Below are positions 12,536 through 26,104 of a stretch of DNA of 64,000 nucleotides, piece after piece. Each line of letters opens with the position of its first letter. The stretch's first letter is position 1. The notes under the pieces are model-generated. The model did no database searches and was not told the DNA's origin. It worked only from the letters and a program-made list of their open reading frames with translations. The stretch comes from Ctenosaura bakeri (Eukaryota > Chordata > Lepidosauria > Squamata > Iguanidae), in assembly GCA_948474755.1 (NCBI GenBank), contig CAOLHI010002522.1, forward strand, positions 62,001 through 126,000, read 5' to 3'. The translations under genes were made by a program, and so were the position numbers.

Positions 12536-13964
12536 ATATCAACATGGCCAGGTCATAAATTCATGAGGATTAGCTGGAGAGCTTTGACTTACTACCTGTC
12601 CTGTTCTGCCCTGCCCTGGAGACCCTGGCAGTGAGAAGGAGGATTCTGAATATGAGGCAAGAGTTTCCTTAGAGGCAGGAGTTTCCCCAGAAGCTTGATC
12701 AGGAGAAGATAAGCAACAGCAGGGGCCTGAGCAAGGGGAACAAATGTCAGAGGATGAGATAACACAGATGCTTACCATGCAAGAGAGATAATGTCAGAGA
12801 GGGGCTGCACAGCTCAGTGTGTTTGAATAATAAATGAGCCCTAATAAAAGAACACCTGTGGTGACAGCATCAGTAGATGAAAGGCTTTCAGCTAGTCCTT
12901 TCCTTTCAGGTTCAGCAACTGATTTTTATAGTCATGGAAGCCCTGTGTTGTGTTCTCTTGTATCTGGACTCTGCCTGTTTGACTACAACTTGGATTTGCC
13001 CTTTTGGATTTGTTTGTTTCAGAACCTAAACTCTGTTTGGACATTTTTTCCCACTCTTGCCTTGTGAGTAAGCCCTGCTGTGCCATTTGGTGATTAATTG
13101 TCTGCTCTGCCCTGGACACAAGAATAGCTTAAGGTAATCCTATCAATTGCCCAAACTCTGAAAAAGGTAGCCAGCAAGGCAGCTCCGATGAGGCACCATC
13201 CTGTAACCTCTTCCTGTCATGGGCCTTTTCACATGGCATTTTCCAGGTGAAAGGGCCCCGCGAGCATTGCGCAAATGTGAGGAGTGGTCCACACGACGCA
13301 CTCACATTTGCATGATGCTCCAGGACCTGGCAGGCACCACTCATACACTTTTTCATTTTCGGCTTTAAGCCAAAAATAGGGCGTAGTTGCGCACTGCTCT
13401 CAGGCCCTGTGTTCACTTACCTTGCATGCAGAGCCTTGGGAGCTGGGTGGTCCCGCTTCCTGTCTCAGTGTAGCCTGGGAAGATCCCAGGCTCCACTGCA
13501 AAAGGAAGAGTTGGGGCTCTTGCGCGAGCAGGAAGCTCATGCGGAGCTGAAGAAACCTGGACGCGAGGGCCTCTCACAAGGGGCTGCTCACATGAGCACT
13601 GCACCCCAGTGCCAAGAAAAGGTAGGATGCTGAAAGGGCCATGGGCCAGAAGTTAGCTTCTCCAGGTGAACAGCAGCCTCAAAGTAAGACAAGTAAATGC
13701 AAGTGCACCAGGACCTAATCAGGCTGGGATGAAAGCCAACTGGCTTGAGCCTTTTCAAGGAAGGCAGAGGGTGGTGGCTTGACAACAGAAATAATTTGTG
13801 TGTTTGCCAGTTGTTGCCTTGTGTGCTATAGACTCCTTGCTTACTGTCTGCCTGGCTTCTCTGACCCCAGACTGTCTGACTGTGTTGCCCACTAGATTCC
13901 TGGACTTTTGGACTGACCTTTGACTATGCTTCTGCTCCATCCTGAACAAGCAAACTGTACTAAC
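12536..13964. other. repeat-like, higher-GC stretch, unclassified
   Basis: The base composition is visibly higher in GC than its neighbours. Phrases such as 'gactgtctgactgtgttgcc' and 'cctggacttttggactgacc' resemble the repetitive interior of squamate LTR or LINE elements. Frames at 12539-12778 (-) and 13129-13416 (-) show no recognised domain. I cannot name the element or its limits. Confidence 0.3.
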
Positions 13965-14661
13965 TGTTATTATCTCTGTTTGACTTTGAATGGCTTGCTG
14001 CTAGCCCTGTACTCCATTGCCTGGCAATGGGCTGACAGCTGCAAAAACACTTCCCACTATATTTTCCTTTTGTTTCCTCACCTACCCAGCCTTTAAGGAG
14101 CTATCACAACCTCCATCAATATTTTGCCTCCAAAGTCAAGACCATTAGCCCATTCTGGACCTCTTTTGTCTGATCTGCTAGAGAGCTATTAATACCTTTC
14201 CCATTGGAGCGAAAAAGGGATATTTAAACCCTAGTCAGGACCCTGGCTTTTTTTGCTAGCGCTTGGGTGTCACACTGCACCTCAGACTGTGGTTCCTCTG
14301 TGCTGCCCTCAAATTCTCATGCTTGAGACATTTTCTTCAACTTCCTTCTCTTCAGGACTGCTTAATATCACCCACTTCATCCTAACTCCTCACTATCCAA
14401 CTTTCTCCATCCTTTCCTTCCGCTAGCTTTGTATGGTTGTGAGACTGCTTGCATATTGCATGTGCTTGTGATTTTTTCCCCCTCAATAGCATCCTTTGAC
14501 CTCCAACTGGTGTCTCTCAGTTAGTACTACTATACACAGGTGAAAATGTTCTGTGGTTACCTCCCTCTCATAGGCCTCCTTTGGGCTATAATTTCCCACA
14601 TTTCTACAGAGGCATTGTAATTGTGGGTGGACCCCTGAATCATCCACCTTTTGGGATAACA
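13965..14661 (+). mobile_element. LTR, family B, older copy
   Basis: Collinear by eye with the better copy at 43179-44032. Shared landmarks are 'catcaatattttgcctcc' against 'catcaatgttttgtcactcc', a TATA-like 'gggatatttaaaccc' against 'gggtataaaaaccc', 'ttcttcaggactg', 'cttgtatggtt' and 'ggcctcctttg'. It ends GGATAACA. The left end is an estimate from TGTTAT at 13965, and no target duplication is visible. Confidence 0.6.
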
Positions 14662-14892
14662 AAGGAGGAAACCAAGACCAGGAATTACATTGATCTGATA
14701 CTGGACATTGATACTTGTCAAGTTATCTGATGTGTGGAAACAGGCATTTTTTCCCCTAAAGTGCAAAGAACCAGTATCATATTTGTACCTGCTGATTGCA
14801 ACAGTTTCTTTCTTTTCTGGAAATTTGCCATGGACTCACAGCCATCTGCACGGGTCTGCAGTGCACTGCATATTTCTTTGCAGTTGTATGTC

Positions 14893-15075
14893 TTTAAGTC
14901 AATTCCAAATTATGGTGAGTCGAAAGTGAATGGGGTTTTCTTGGCAAGATTTGTTTAGAGGCTGAACAGAGTGTGACTTGACCATGACCAAGCAGGAATT
15001 TGAATCCTGGACTCCCAGAGTCTTAGCCAAGAGGCATACCGCTACACCACAGTTAGCTCTCATTGCTATTGTAGC
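14893..15075 (-). mobile_element. tRNA-derived SINE, minus orientation
   Basis: Read on the minus strand it carries a tRNA-like head ('gtggtgtagcggtatgcctc') and a B-box-like 'ggattcaaattcctg'. Then come 'tggtcatggtcaagtcacac' and 'aaatcttgccaagaaaaccc'. The same order is found at 26856-27040 (+) and 46956-47125 (-). Confidence 0.65.
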
Positions 15076-15464
15076 CTCACATAAAAGTTTATCTGCTACA
15101 CAGCTTTTAGAAATAATGTGGGAGGAATAAATAATAAAACACCTTGGCTTACACATTTGATTCATAATTCAGAAAATAAAAATCCATAGCCATTTTTTTA
15201 ATGGAAAACAAGGCTTTAGGGAAAAAATGGAAATTTTTTCCTCCAAATTTTTCTGTCCCCCACCCCCCGTCCTTCACAGCTTTGGTTGTACCATGGTGAA
15301 TATACCTAGTGTGCCAAGCAGTAACAGTTTCTGGTTTCAGTGTCATTGGGGCAGTTCATATACTCATGGTTTGCCTGAGCTAAGTGCTGTCCAATATCCA
15401 CTTTGGATAGCTCTTTTAAAATTCACCATTCCACTGACATGATGGCCACCAGCCACTACTGGTG

Positions 15465-15525
<61 letters not shown>
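15465..15525. repeat. (CTAT)n tetranucleotide microsatellite
   Basis: About fifteen uninterrupted CTAT units, likely polymorphic. Confidence 0.97.
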
Positions 15526-15567
15526 ATTGAGCCTATGCCTGTGAATGACTGGCTGATTGACTGATTA

Positions 15568-15780
15568 CTATATTCTATGACTTTCTCCCATTATGAGATC
15601 CAAAGCAGCTCACAGCACAGAAACAAAGTACAGCTAAATAACAATTTTAATTGAAAAAATTAAACTATCCAATTAAAAATAGCAGTAATTTAAAACTGTT
15701 TGGAGGCATGTAAAACAATGAGAATAAAATGTACCACCTTGCATTAAAAAAAACAACAAACCTTTGTAACAACAAGTTAA
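15568..15780 (-). mobile_element. CR1-like LINE tail fragment
   Basis: 'gagatccaaagcagctcaca' followed by A-rich sequence is the minus-strand form of the 3' tail common to CR1/L3-type elements. A similar tail is at 26105. The boundaries are approximate. Confidence 0.5.
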
Positions 15781-16264
15781 AAGCCAAAAGCCCATCTAGA
15801 AAAAAAGGTCTTTTCCTTCTGGCAGAAAGACTTCAGACATATGCACCCACAGAACACTGAAGAAATAACAGCTAGCAATGGAAGTGAACTACATAATATA
15901 TTCTGGACAACTTAATGACACAGGAGCTCATAGAAGGCCCTTCATTTGATAAGCCTCTAAGGGCAGCTATCTCAAATGTGGACAGGCAGCTACATACACT
16001 CCTGAATCAGAGCTTCAGAATGTTCCTTCCTTGGACTGCAACGCAAAGGACACCACCAGGAAAACACCCTTTCTCACATGTTATGTATAGACACCTACAA
16101 TGAAGACTTAAAGGAAGTTGGATGAAGGGAAATGTTGAACAAACAACATGATGGCACAGAGGATAATGTTTACAAAACCACCAGAGGTCTCCCAGTCAGC
16201 CAGCCAGATAGTGCTACATCTACTAAATTTCAGCATCATTTCTTATTATGTTGCTTCAAATTAT

Positions 16265-16402
16265 GTCTCAGACAGGTCTCTCCCAACTTCAGTGTCCTCC
16301 AGATTAGACTACAAGTTAGATTAAAACTTCTATCATCCCTGCCTGATGCTGATGGGATTTGTAATCCAATACATCTGGAGGATACTGCGTTGGGGAAGCT
16401 AC
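16265..16402. mobile_element. foldback MITE, second family (hAT-like)
   Basis: Left 'tgtcctccagattagactac' pairs with right 'gtaatccaatacatctggag', and 'cttctatcatccctg' faces 'ctgatgggatttg'. This resembles a foldback element abundant in squamates with 'ccagatgttgttggactaca' arms, also seen in part at 42690 and 53068. Confidence 0.55.
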
Positions 16403-17752
16403 CTCGATCATAGCTCTGTGCATGCAGTGAATGGCAGAGAACATGAAGTAAACAATCATTTCATCAGGAACTTGAATCTGAACAAGCACAGTTCAGAGAC
16501 CTGAGGTTTGCTCTGGTTCTAAGTATTTGGCTGCTACACTATAAAGAAAAAAATCCTCCCAAAGGTTATTTTTCACATTGCTGAAGTAAGGAAGGTACCT
16601 AAAAAAACAAAAAACAAACAAAAAAGCCTTCCTTGGAGTTTTACATCCCTTTACAGCTACCCCATTTATCCCTTTATCTGACAATCTTCTGATCTGATGG
16701 TAGCTTTCAAAACCTCAGATATTCTTCAGCATTTTTTTATTTTTAAATAAAATATTTGCTGAAGTCTTTTCAAGCAATATAGATAAAAACCTGTCCATAT
16801 ATCTGAGCTTGGCAAAAAAAGAACATAATTCTGCTTTTCCTGGGGAATGACACAATAATATGCATATCACAGTGCTGCAGATGTCTTGTCTCACAAAAAT
16901 CACATTTTCCAGTCTAAACTTTATTTGCCTTTAACACTTCATTTTGAAAGCATTTGTTACTCCCTAATGTCTTACAGTTATTAAATTTCATAACAAGATT
17001 ATCCATCTTTTCTGTGTTAGCAGAAAATTTCTAATTCTAAAAATGTAAATGAGAGTTTAAAAAAAAACAGCTGAAGCTGTGAAACAATAAAAAGAGAGGC
17101 AGTTTATACAGACAAAAGTCTGCCCTAAAAATACACCACTGTTGACAGTTCTCAGTGTCTCAGATGGACTCTTTTAGTCAGTATACAGATTTATGAAGAA
17201 CAAAGAGAATATTGTCTTCTATAATACTACCCTGGCAGAGTTTGTCAAGTTACTTTTTAAAAAGTATTTAGTTACCGTTATAATTTCCAAGGGAGCCTCC
17301 CCCACATAACCATTATAGTTGTGGCATTTTTTTAAAGAACTCTTTCTTTCCATTTCTGAAAGGCAATTTAAATTGTTACTTCTTGTTGCTTATAACTAAA
17401 ATTTCTTCTACAAGCTGCTAATTAGTGATATTAAGCACATTCTTCTCTTTTCTGCTTCCTCACTGTCTCAACATTCTCAGAAGAGCATGAGGCACACCAT
17501 GAGCCAATACTTGAACCATGTAATTCTTCTCCTCCACATTTGGAGAGACTATGTCCCTGTAACTACAAAAGTAACTAAAGTGTATAGCTACACCACAAAC
17601 AGCATGAACTTATCCCTAATGAATGTAACATTACAAGTATAATGCAATACAATCAGACATTTGTTACTGGAAAAATGAATTAACTACAAATAACAAATTA
17701 TTTGTAACTAGTGTTTCCAACTAGCACTTGGTAGTACACAAACATAATCGTT
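16403..17752. other. anonymous AT-rich DNA, no gene seen
   Basis: No supported gene or named repeat. Short A-runs occur near 16600 and 17060. Confidence 0.45.
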
Positions 17753-17959
17753 GGACCCTTTCATACTACGTCATTAGAGCACCATGATTCCACTTTAACT
17801 ATCACAGCTGCATCCTGTGGAATCGTGGGATTGGTAGTTTGGTGAGGCTGAGAATTCCAACTATCTCTCCTTGAATTGCAAATCCCAGGATTCCACAGGA
17901 TGTTGCCATGGCAATTAAAGTGGAACCATAGTGCTATAACTGTGTAGTGTGAAAGGGCC
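17753..17959. mobile_element. foldback MITE, variant group
   Basis: Inverted arms: 'ctttcatactacgtcattag' faces 'ctataactgtgtagtgtgaa', and 'gcatcctgtggaatcgtggg' faces 'tcccaggattccacaggatg'. TTG at both ends could be a 3-bp duplication, depending on the exact boundary. It shares the 'ccatggcaattaaagtggaa' segment with 8358-8562. Confidence 0.75.
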
Positions 17960-20900
17960 TTGAATAATCTGTGCATTCATCACTCACCCTTCAAACACCT
18001 TATTAGTCAAACGTTAATAAAAAAGTGATATTAAAGGTTAGTACAGAATGACATGTTCATTGTACACTGATCCATAACAAGTACAAGAATAAGCAGCTGA
18101 CTACAAAGAACAGTCAGTGATCAATTGTGAAGAATTCTTAATTGGAAATGTTTTGTGTGTGTCTAAGAATACACAGAACATTTTCAGCTCAACTGAATCA
18201 ATGTCACCTGTCTACCTCCCCACTTCCAATCAAGAAATCTGATTTGCAAAGATCAGCAGTAGCACATGCTTTGTGAACATGAGCTAGAGATGTGAAGGAT
18301 TGGGGGGAACCATGAAAAATTGGGAAAAGAATCCCCCCCTTGATAAAATGGATTATGTGTTGAACAAATGTTTAAGACAAGATTGCCACATATACACTGT
18401 TCCCAAATCATTTCTATAAACAGTGTAAAAGAAAGACTTTTCTTTAAGAATGTGTACAGTATCAGGACATTACAATACTGTTTGGGTTTTCTCTTCTCAG
18501 TTTTATTTATCAGTGTGTTATATCTTTTTTACAATGTGGAGAAATAGTGGAGGCAAAACAATTTGCTTTGTTTTAGTAATGTTGATGGATTTTTTTCTGT
18601 TTTCTTGAGCACTTTTGCTTGTTTCTCAGAAACTGGTAAAATCAAAGAAGTTCTTTATAATCCAGGTGTTCTTTATGGTACAGAACTTGTAGTTTTTTAT
18701 GTAACAAAAATAAAATTTAGAAAAGTAATTTTATTTTGGACAGCAATTATCTTCTGAATAAGCTGTACTTTTAATATATCAAAAATAGTAGTTTTATATC
18801 TAACCAAGTTATATATAATGCATTTTATGTGCCCAAAGTAACAAGGTAAATTTTAATCTGCAAAGGGTGCCGATATTGCATTTTTTAAAATGTTTTCCAA
18901 AATTTTCCATTTCTACTCCCCGAAACTGAAAAAATGTTTTACCCTCCAGAGCTTCAATATTTCTGGAAATTTTGCATATCTAATAGGAGCAAAGGACCCC
19001 AAGTTAAATCTCCAGTTTAAAACAGCAAGTATCTAATCCACTAATCTCTGCCTGTAGCTTACCTTAATGCTTGTTTGTTTAAATCTCATGAATTGGCAGT
19101 CTAGGGCTAATGAAATAAAGGGATGTTTGATAACACAGGCATAGTTCCACCAGCCCTACATTTTGTAGAAGTTTGAAGGTACTTTGCTTTATACCTATCA
19201 ATCTGTGACTAACCAAATTTTCTTGAATTCACCATTTTGGTTGCTTGGGGTCCAAATTTGCAAACACTGGTCTCATCCAGTAAGTCAGATCAACAAAAAT
19301 ATTCACCTTAAGGATGTCTTAAGCTTTGGACTATCAGAAAATTACTGCAGAATAATGTTTACAGCTTTATAACTAATGTTTACTTCTCTTGCATATGTTT
19401 GTTTTCTTCCTAGCAGCTATCAGTGATGTGTTTTGAACTCTGACAGCTTTATTTAATGTGAGTATTATGTATGAACAAAAACTGGTGCTAGGCACACAGT
19501 GATTAACATTTTGCCTCACCACTCTCTGTTCCTACACACCCCATTCTCTTTTTAGCCCAGTGTCAGTCTTGCACTGGTACAGTGGTGTCTATGTAAGAAG
19601 TGCACAATGATTGCACTACATTAGTGTTGCAATATGACTGGATCAGTGAAACTAAACTCAGTTCATGGCATTATCACCCTACAGTTATGTGCAGCCAGCC
19701 CAGGGGACAGCAATTTTAGCCTGCCAAGCCACTCTAACTCATGGACAGAAGAATGTTAACAGCTTTGGTGGAAGGTGAGGAGGAATCATAAAGGATCTTA
19801 TTTGTATCTGCCTATCTTTATATGTTTTTTGTGGAAACAAGATACTGAATGATAATGCCAAGAAACAAAACACAACTACCAGTGTTTTAGTTCTGAGGCT
19901 ACATCAAATAAGTGTTTAGTTCTTACGTTGTAGTCAAGAGATAATATACAATCTCTCTCTTTGTAAACTCACAAAAACCTCTATTTTGTTTTGCCTATAA
20001 CCCCATGGTGTGTGTTGGTTTTCATGTCTGTGAGGGTAAGTCTGTTTCGTGTTGTAGTTTTCAAAGATGCTTTCCAACTTGTCTTTAAGTAAAAATGCAG
20101 CCCCTTGGATAGCTTTTTCAAAGTTGGAACTAAAATCCAATCAGCATCCACTTGCAGGCCTCCAGTTACACTTGCTATAAACCTTTCTTGGCTAGACTTG
20201 GTTTTCCCTAAATTAGGTAGGACAGGATCTGGGCAATAACTCTTCACTGAATTTTGTATTCCCCCACCCAATTGCTAGATACATTTTTGTAATTTCTACT
20301 TATGTAGGCAGGAGTATATTGTTACACTTTTTAGAAAAGCTAATTCCCAGTTCCAACAAGAGAATACTCCCTGAATTGACAGGACATACTTAAGCATTGG
20401 TCATTGATTCAGTGGGTCTGTTCTATTCAGCAACTGATTCAGGGTGTCCATTGTAACTGGGCTGAGCAACTTGATTTAGCCACTATAAATCAAATCCTGT
20501 TTAACATATGTTTCTCAGTTGTTCGAATAGTCTAATCAGTTGCCCAAAGAATCACAAATATGTGGTTCCAGACACAGGGTAGAATTCAGCACTGGCCTTA
20601 CATGTTAATTTCAGTGGTATTACTTTAGGAATATGTTGTCTTAGCGAGTATCACAACTTGTACTATTTAAATCTAAACTCACTGGCTATAAATAAAATAT
20701 GAATGTGACAGCAGCAGAGAGATGAAGGGATCTTATTTCTTAAGGAACAGAAAACTAAAAGCAATTTTGTAGCACTACTTATTATACAACACTGAAGCCA
20801 CAAAATATGTATCATCCACTCCTTTTTGCAAAAATAAGAAATGGAAGTGTCATTTGGAGTTTCACTTGCCACTCAAAGCATTATTACAAACAGAAACAAT

Positions 20901-23900
20901 ACTTCTCTATAACCTTTTCTGTAAAAAGGGGGAAATTGGAACCTTACATTTCAAGTAGTAAATTCATAATTTAGTACTTGAATTCATAATAATTCAAGGA
21001 TGAATATTTGATGTTTGTCATGCTACAGAACACATTTTTTTTGCTCCCCTGAGAGAACAATGGATATCATTGATAATTTGATAACATTAAGTTGTTTGTG
21101 TAATCTTTTAGTAGAAAAGACCATTTGCATGTCTTTATTTTAGGTCCAGCAGGTATCTGCACTGGTATTATGGTTTTAAATTTAAAAAAAGAAAAACTTA
21201 AATATGGGAGGTTGTTATAAATAATTCATTTTACTTGGTAAAAAAAAATCAAAGTATTATAAAACCCAATAATAAACCGAGGTGCAAGAGCAAACAGGCA
21301 AAATTAAAACAGTATGAGAGATAACAAGAAAGAAACCAACAGCTTTCTAAGAACTCTTAAGAACTGTGTCTTTAAATCAAAAATCTGGTGTCCCCTATGA
21401 GAAGGAGAAAAGGAGTCAATATGAGGTTCTTGTCTTGAAATCTCTCAGCACCCCTTGAGATTATTTTTAGACTGCAACTTCTGGCATTTCAGCTCCCAAC
21501 ACCTATTTATTTATCTATTTATTGAGTTTATATCCTTCCTTCCTCCCAAAGTGGGATGCTTTGTGGGTTTTCAAAATGAAACACTGACATGCCTTTACTA
21601 GTTCCAGAGGACTCATACACGCTTCTCCAAAGAGCCACTCATCTGAGCTATTGCTGTGAAAATAGTCTCTTTTGCAACTAATACTGCTTTGTGAAAAGTC
21701 ATAGTAAGGCTGTCATATTATCCAGTTTTCTGGGTTTTATCCAGTTTTTAGACATTCTAGTAATTGTTCATTTGGGGCCTTAATGGGAATGAGATTTCAC
21801 CTTCTAGAGTTTGAGGGAAATCTACCTGCTAATACCTTCCAGTGTTTAGCCAATAAGTGGAGACTCACACCTGCATAAAGACTTAAATTACAGAGTGGAC
21901 CTCTCCCAGTTTCCTGGATAAATGTTGCAATTTGAGGAGCAAGTCTAGTCTGTTTGCAAAGAGATGAAATAGAAAGGAACCGAGCCAAGTGATACCAGTG
22001 AATAAGGAGAAAATGAAACAGAACAAAGTACTGGGGAAAAATATATAAGGCCATAATCCCATGGAAAAGTGATTAATATTTATGATGGCATGGACTTGTT
22101 TTTGCTGTAACAGATTTGGTATGGCAATATTATTTATCTTCACTGGATTTCCAGAAACATGCAAGTTTCATTTTGTTTCGTACAAGTTCCTTGGAAGCTA
22201 TGTACTACTAGCAGGAAAAAAAGAGGAATTTGGAGGAGTCAAGAGGAGGTAACAGATACTACATTTATACATTTGTATTTATTATGAGATAATGGATAAA
22301 TAGAGAAAAACTAATTGAGGAGGATAGATGCTTGCTATGTTTCACAGTTTTATGAAAACTAGTTTCAAATGACAAAGAAATTGTTAAGTCATTGGACTAA
22401 CTCTTCATTAGTTGTCTTGTGTATATGGCACATAGCCCCTTAAACAGTTTGCTGAGACTGTCCTACTCAGGCAAATGCACCTAACACAAAAGTAAACATG
22501 CACAGAAGATTGATAGATTTGTTTGTATTAGTGACACATAGTAAGGAAGCAGAGAAAAAAGATGTGGGTACAGGGGGATTTAAACTGAAGAGAAGGGAAA
22601 GAAAAACACAGGAGACTGGTCTTAAAAGGGGACAATAGGTCTTCTATATCAGACTGGTACTTGATTTGAAATACATGTTCTTTCCTTCACAAAGTTGAAA
22701 CGTCCATGCTTTTCAAGGAGATAGCCATCTTAGTATATTGCAACAAAAGCAATAGAGTCCTCTGGGACCTTAAAGGCTTAAGAAAAATGACAAAAATTGG
22801 ATAGCAGCAGCTCAAGCTATCACACTGCCAGAGATGGGAGAAAAGTACCACTGCTGTGTCCATGCTCAAGCTTCCTATCTGCCACACTGCTCTTTTACTA
22901 CATGTAGTCCTGATACTTGCAACTCTGTGCAGAGGGCAGCAGCAGTTAGGAGCACCTGCTTGCATAGAGAGGTAAGTGGGAGCTAGAAGGATTGTTCCAG
23001 TGAAGCTGCTCCCATTGCTGCACAAGTAAGGCAGCAGGCAGGTATGCAAACAAGAAAAAGGAAAAGCACCATGAGCCAGCAATGGGTAGAAAAGGGAGGG
23101 GTAGAAGATGGAGGAGCAGGTAAAGGTAAAAGGGCTGTGAGTGAGGCATCAAGAAGGTGGAGGGGTGAGAGATTGAACTTTGTGAAATGGAGGTGTGGTG
23201 GGCAGACATGGCAAGGTGTGGTGCAAAAAACATGAGTTGAGGCGACAATGGCAGAACTCTCTCAGTGAGGAAAATCACACAGTCACCACACCCAACATTT
23301 AGCTGTCTGAAGCAATGACTTCACCCTGTCTAATGAGCATCCAGCCCTTTTTTTGGACCTCAGTCCACTTCATCAAACACCTGGTGTTGCTTAAGTTGGC
23401 AGAATATTCTACATATGTTTGAGTGGGACAGTATAATCAATAGGGTGAGAGGAAATTAAAATGCAAAAAGTATAAACACTAATCATTAACTGGTTCCTTA
23501 ATAGACAGTAGCTGGGTATTAGCACAGGCATCCCAACATGGAGGAGCTGATTAACATATTTAAATAAGACAAAGAAAAATTATAATATTTTCTAATCAAA
23601 ATTAAATACTCAATGTGTACCTCTGTAGGAAATCATCTGTTTTTCCGCTGTGATTTCTACCACTTGTCCCCACTTTATTTTGTATCTTTCCCCCTCTGCG
23701 TCAGATAACAAATGTGTCAATTGTAGGGTATTCTGTGGTATTCTCATAAATGTGTTAAGTTTTTGCCATCAGTTAAAAAAAACATCCTGATGGCAAAGAC
23801 CACAATGATCCCACTATAAAAATCCTGAGTCCTGCATATAACAAAATGCTACTTCTGTCATAATGGGCTGACATCCTCTTACATTTGCACTTTTGGGTTG

Positions 23901-23987
23901 TTATAGAGTTCAGAATTCTTTACCAACGTTGTTCAGTGACCAAACTCTCCTGCTCCCTTCTCTTTTAGCTGCCACAGTCCCTCTCCA
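17960..23987. other. anonymous AT-rich DNA, no gene seen
   Basis: About 6 kb with no gene I can support. A LINE-tail-like T/TTA-rich phrase lies at about 21500-21560. Frames up to 131 codons at 22687-23278 (-) overlap each other and have low-complexity hydrophobic content without motifs. Confidence 0.4.
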
Positions 23988-24978
23988 TGTTACCCCAAAA
24001 CGTAGGTGCCACAAGGGCCACCCTGCAATGCCAAATACCTCCTTGAAAAAGTGGGGAATGAATTAGCTCAAAGAGGAGGCTTGCAAGAGGGGGCAACTTA
24101 GCGAGATCTTTTCTACCAGTGGTTATGGGCACACGCAGGAAAAGAACCAGCCAGAGATTCAGAAGTAAGCTAAAAATGTGTTTTATTGAGGGGAATTCAC
24201 TCATGCATGTACACAAGATACACACAATCACACATTCACACAAGAACTAGCTGAAAGACAAAGAGAGGAAAAATTATAGAGAGGCTGAGGGATTTGGGGG
24301 GATTTATAATTACCAGTCCAGAAGAGTAGTGAAGAGCAGAAATGTGTTTTGGCTTAGGTAGGACCTAAGGACAGTTCTCATTCAGGAGCCAGATGGACAG
24401 AGTGATGGGTAGACCTTCAAGAGACTGCACTGGGCACCCTGAAATCAGGGGTATCTGTACCCTGAAAATGGCTTGTGGCTGTGAAAGTTCCAGATGCAAG
24501 ACAAAGGGAACCTGTTGTGGACAATGGGTCTTTTGCCTGTTGATGGGCTTAGTGCTTTGATTGACAAAGACATGATGAATGTTGTAATAGCTGTCTAGTG
24601 TGGGTGCTGTGAGGAAAGAGGAAAGAATCCAGGTGTACAAGGGATGGATATCTGTCAATCAGTGTCCTGGTGGGCTCCTCACAGTTGGATTCCCTGGAAA
24701 ATTCCAGCTTCTATTTAAGCCTGTTATCCACAGGAATTCTATGTATTTGCCTGACAAATGACTCAGTATTACCTGGAAGAAGTTTGGAGTTGACCTATGT
24801 CTCTCACATTTACAGTCAAATTCTTTCCCTCGGTCAGTTTGACCTCTCCATCACCTCTCCGACTTGAACTTGATATCAGAGCCAATAAAATCTTTTGCCA
24901 GTTATATATGATGCCAATTAAGTATGGTGCCCATCCAAACCATACTGACATTGGGGACCCCCAAAGCGGGACCTTACA
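23988..24978 (-). mobile_element. LTR-like, family A, degraded copy
   Basis: Begins TGTTACCCC like 10543. A minus-strand poly(A) signal (tttatt at 24181-24186) is at the same distance from this end as in the other two family A units. 'gaattagctcaaagagg' and 'gcaacttagcgagatctttt' align with the equivalent parts of 10543 and 55186. The right end is diverged and estimated from 'gggaccttaca'. No target duplication is visible. Confidence 0.5.
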
Positions 24979-25023
24979 CCCATGTCAATTAACTGGCCAG
25001 TAGACATGACTTATAAGAAAAGA

Positions 25024-25205
25024 CAACAATGCCTGGTGAGGTAGAAAGCAGTAGGAAAAGCAGAAGGCTTCACTGCAGGTGGATAGACTCAGTCAAAGAA
25101 GCCATGGCTCTGAGTTTGCAAGACCTGAGTTGTCCATAGGTCTACCTGAAAATCTCTCATTCACAGAGTTGCCATTAGTCAAAGTCTAGTTGACAGCAAT
25201 TAACA
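25024..25205 (+). mobile_element. RTE/BovB-like LINE 3' end fragment
   Basis: Translation gives a decayed end of an RTE-clade ORF2: residues like 'GEVESSRKSRRLHCRWIDSV' then 'KEAMALSLQDLS'. The tail 'tcattcacagagttgccatt' and 'agttgacagcaattaacaac' follow. This resembles the tail of the 59993-60850 element. Only the last part of the LINE is present, a typical 5' truncation. Confidence 0.7.
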
Positions 25206-25573
25206 ACAACAAGAAAAGTGGAGGCACAGCACAGAAGTATGCAGCTGTGTTTCTATAGCTAGATGCACAACACCTCCAGGAAATCCTGGAGGATTCCTGG
25301 TTGCTGTGCGTCCAGCTAGAATCATAACTTTATGCTTCTCTGCTGCTCCCTTACTCTCCATGGTCAGTAAATTTGCATGGGGGCTTGCAGCGGCCATAAA
25401 AAGTGGGTTTCCATGGATTAGAGGGGAGATGTGTTGTAGTTTTCTAGATAAATTTCATGGTATGTCTTCCAATCCAGGGCTCAGTCTGGTTGTTGTTGTT
25501 CGGTACTAAGGAACATACATAGGTACCTCACATAATTCCCATTTCATATTTATTCCTACAAATACTCTATAAA

Positions 25574-25886
25574 GCAGGGCTTTCCAAGCAGTGTGCTGTG
25601 ACACGTTAGTGTGTCACCTGAAGTGCATTGGTATGTCGCCTACAATCTTGGAAATGTATATTATTATTTATAAATCATATATTTTTAAAAAATATATGAA
25701 AGGTTTCATGAGATATGTTGTGTCCCCATACATTTTATTATTACAATTTATGTATATGTTTGCATCTCTTATAAAGGATTAGTTTAACCTCTGGTTTGCT
25801 AGTAAAACTAAAATTACTGTGTCGTGAAATGGTGCATGTCTGAAAAGTGTGTCACCAACATGAAAAGTCTGGAAAGTTCTGCTGTA
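25574..25886. mobile_element. non-autonomous DNA element, inverted ends
   Basis: Ends 'cagggctttccaagcag' and 'aagtctggaaagttctgctg' are imperfect inverted repeats. 'gtgacacgttagtgtgtcac' near the left recurs as 'gtgtcaccaacatgaaaagt' at the right. The interior is AT-rich and non-coding. A hAT-like origin is plausible, but I could not find an 8-bp duplication. Confidence 0.45.
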
Positions 25887-26104
25887 TGGCATGTTTTGCT
25901 GAGGGGTATTGACTGGCCCAAACCTTATAAACATTGAGACCAAACAGGAATTTAAACTTGAATCTTCCTCTTTGAGGTCTAGCACTGTTAAACTAATAAA
26001 CTATACTGTCTGTCTCAGATCAGTTCTGATACTATCAGTAGTGTCCAGGATGAAACACAGTGTAGTAAAACAGTTCAGCAACTAATGTGCTTAATCTGCT
26101 TAAT

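Noticed and set aside
22687..23278. Two overlapping minus-strand frames, 131 and 110 codons
   Set aside because: No motif, low-complexity hydrophobic and serine/proline content, and mutual overlap. Chance frames are the simpler reading.
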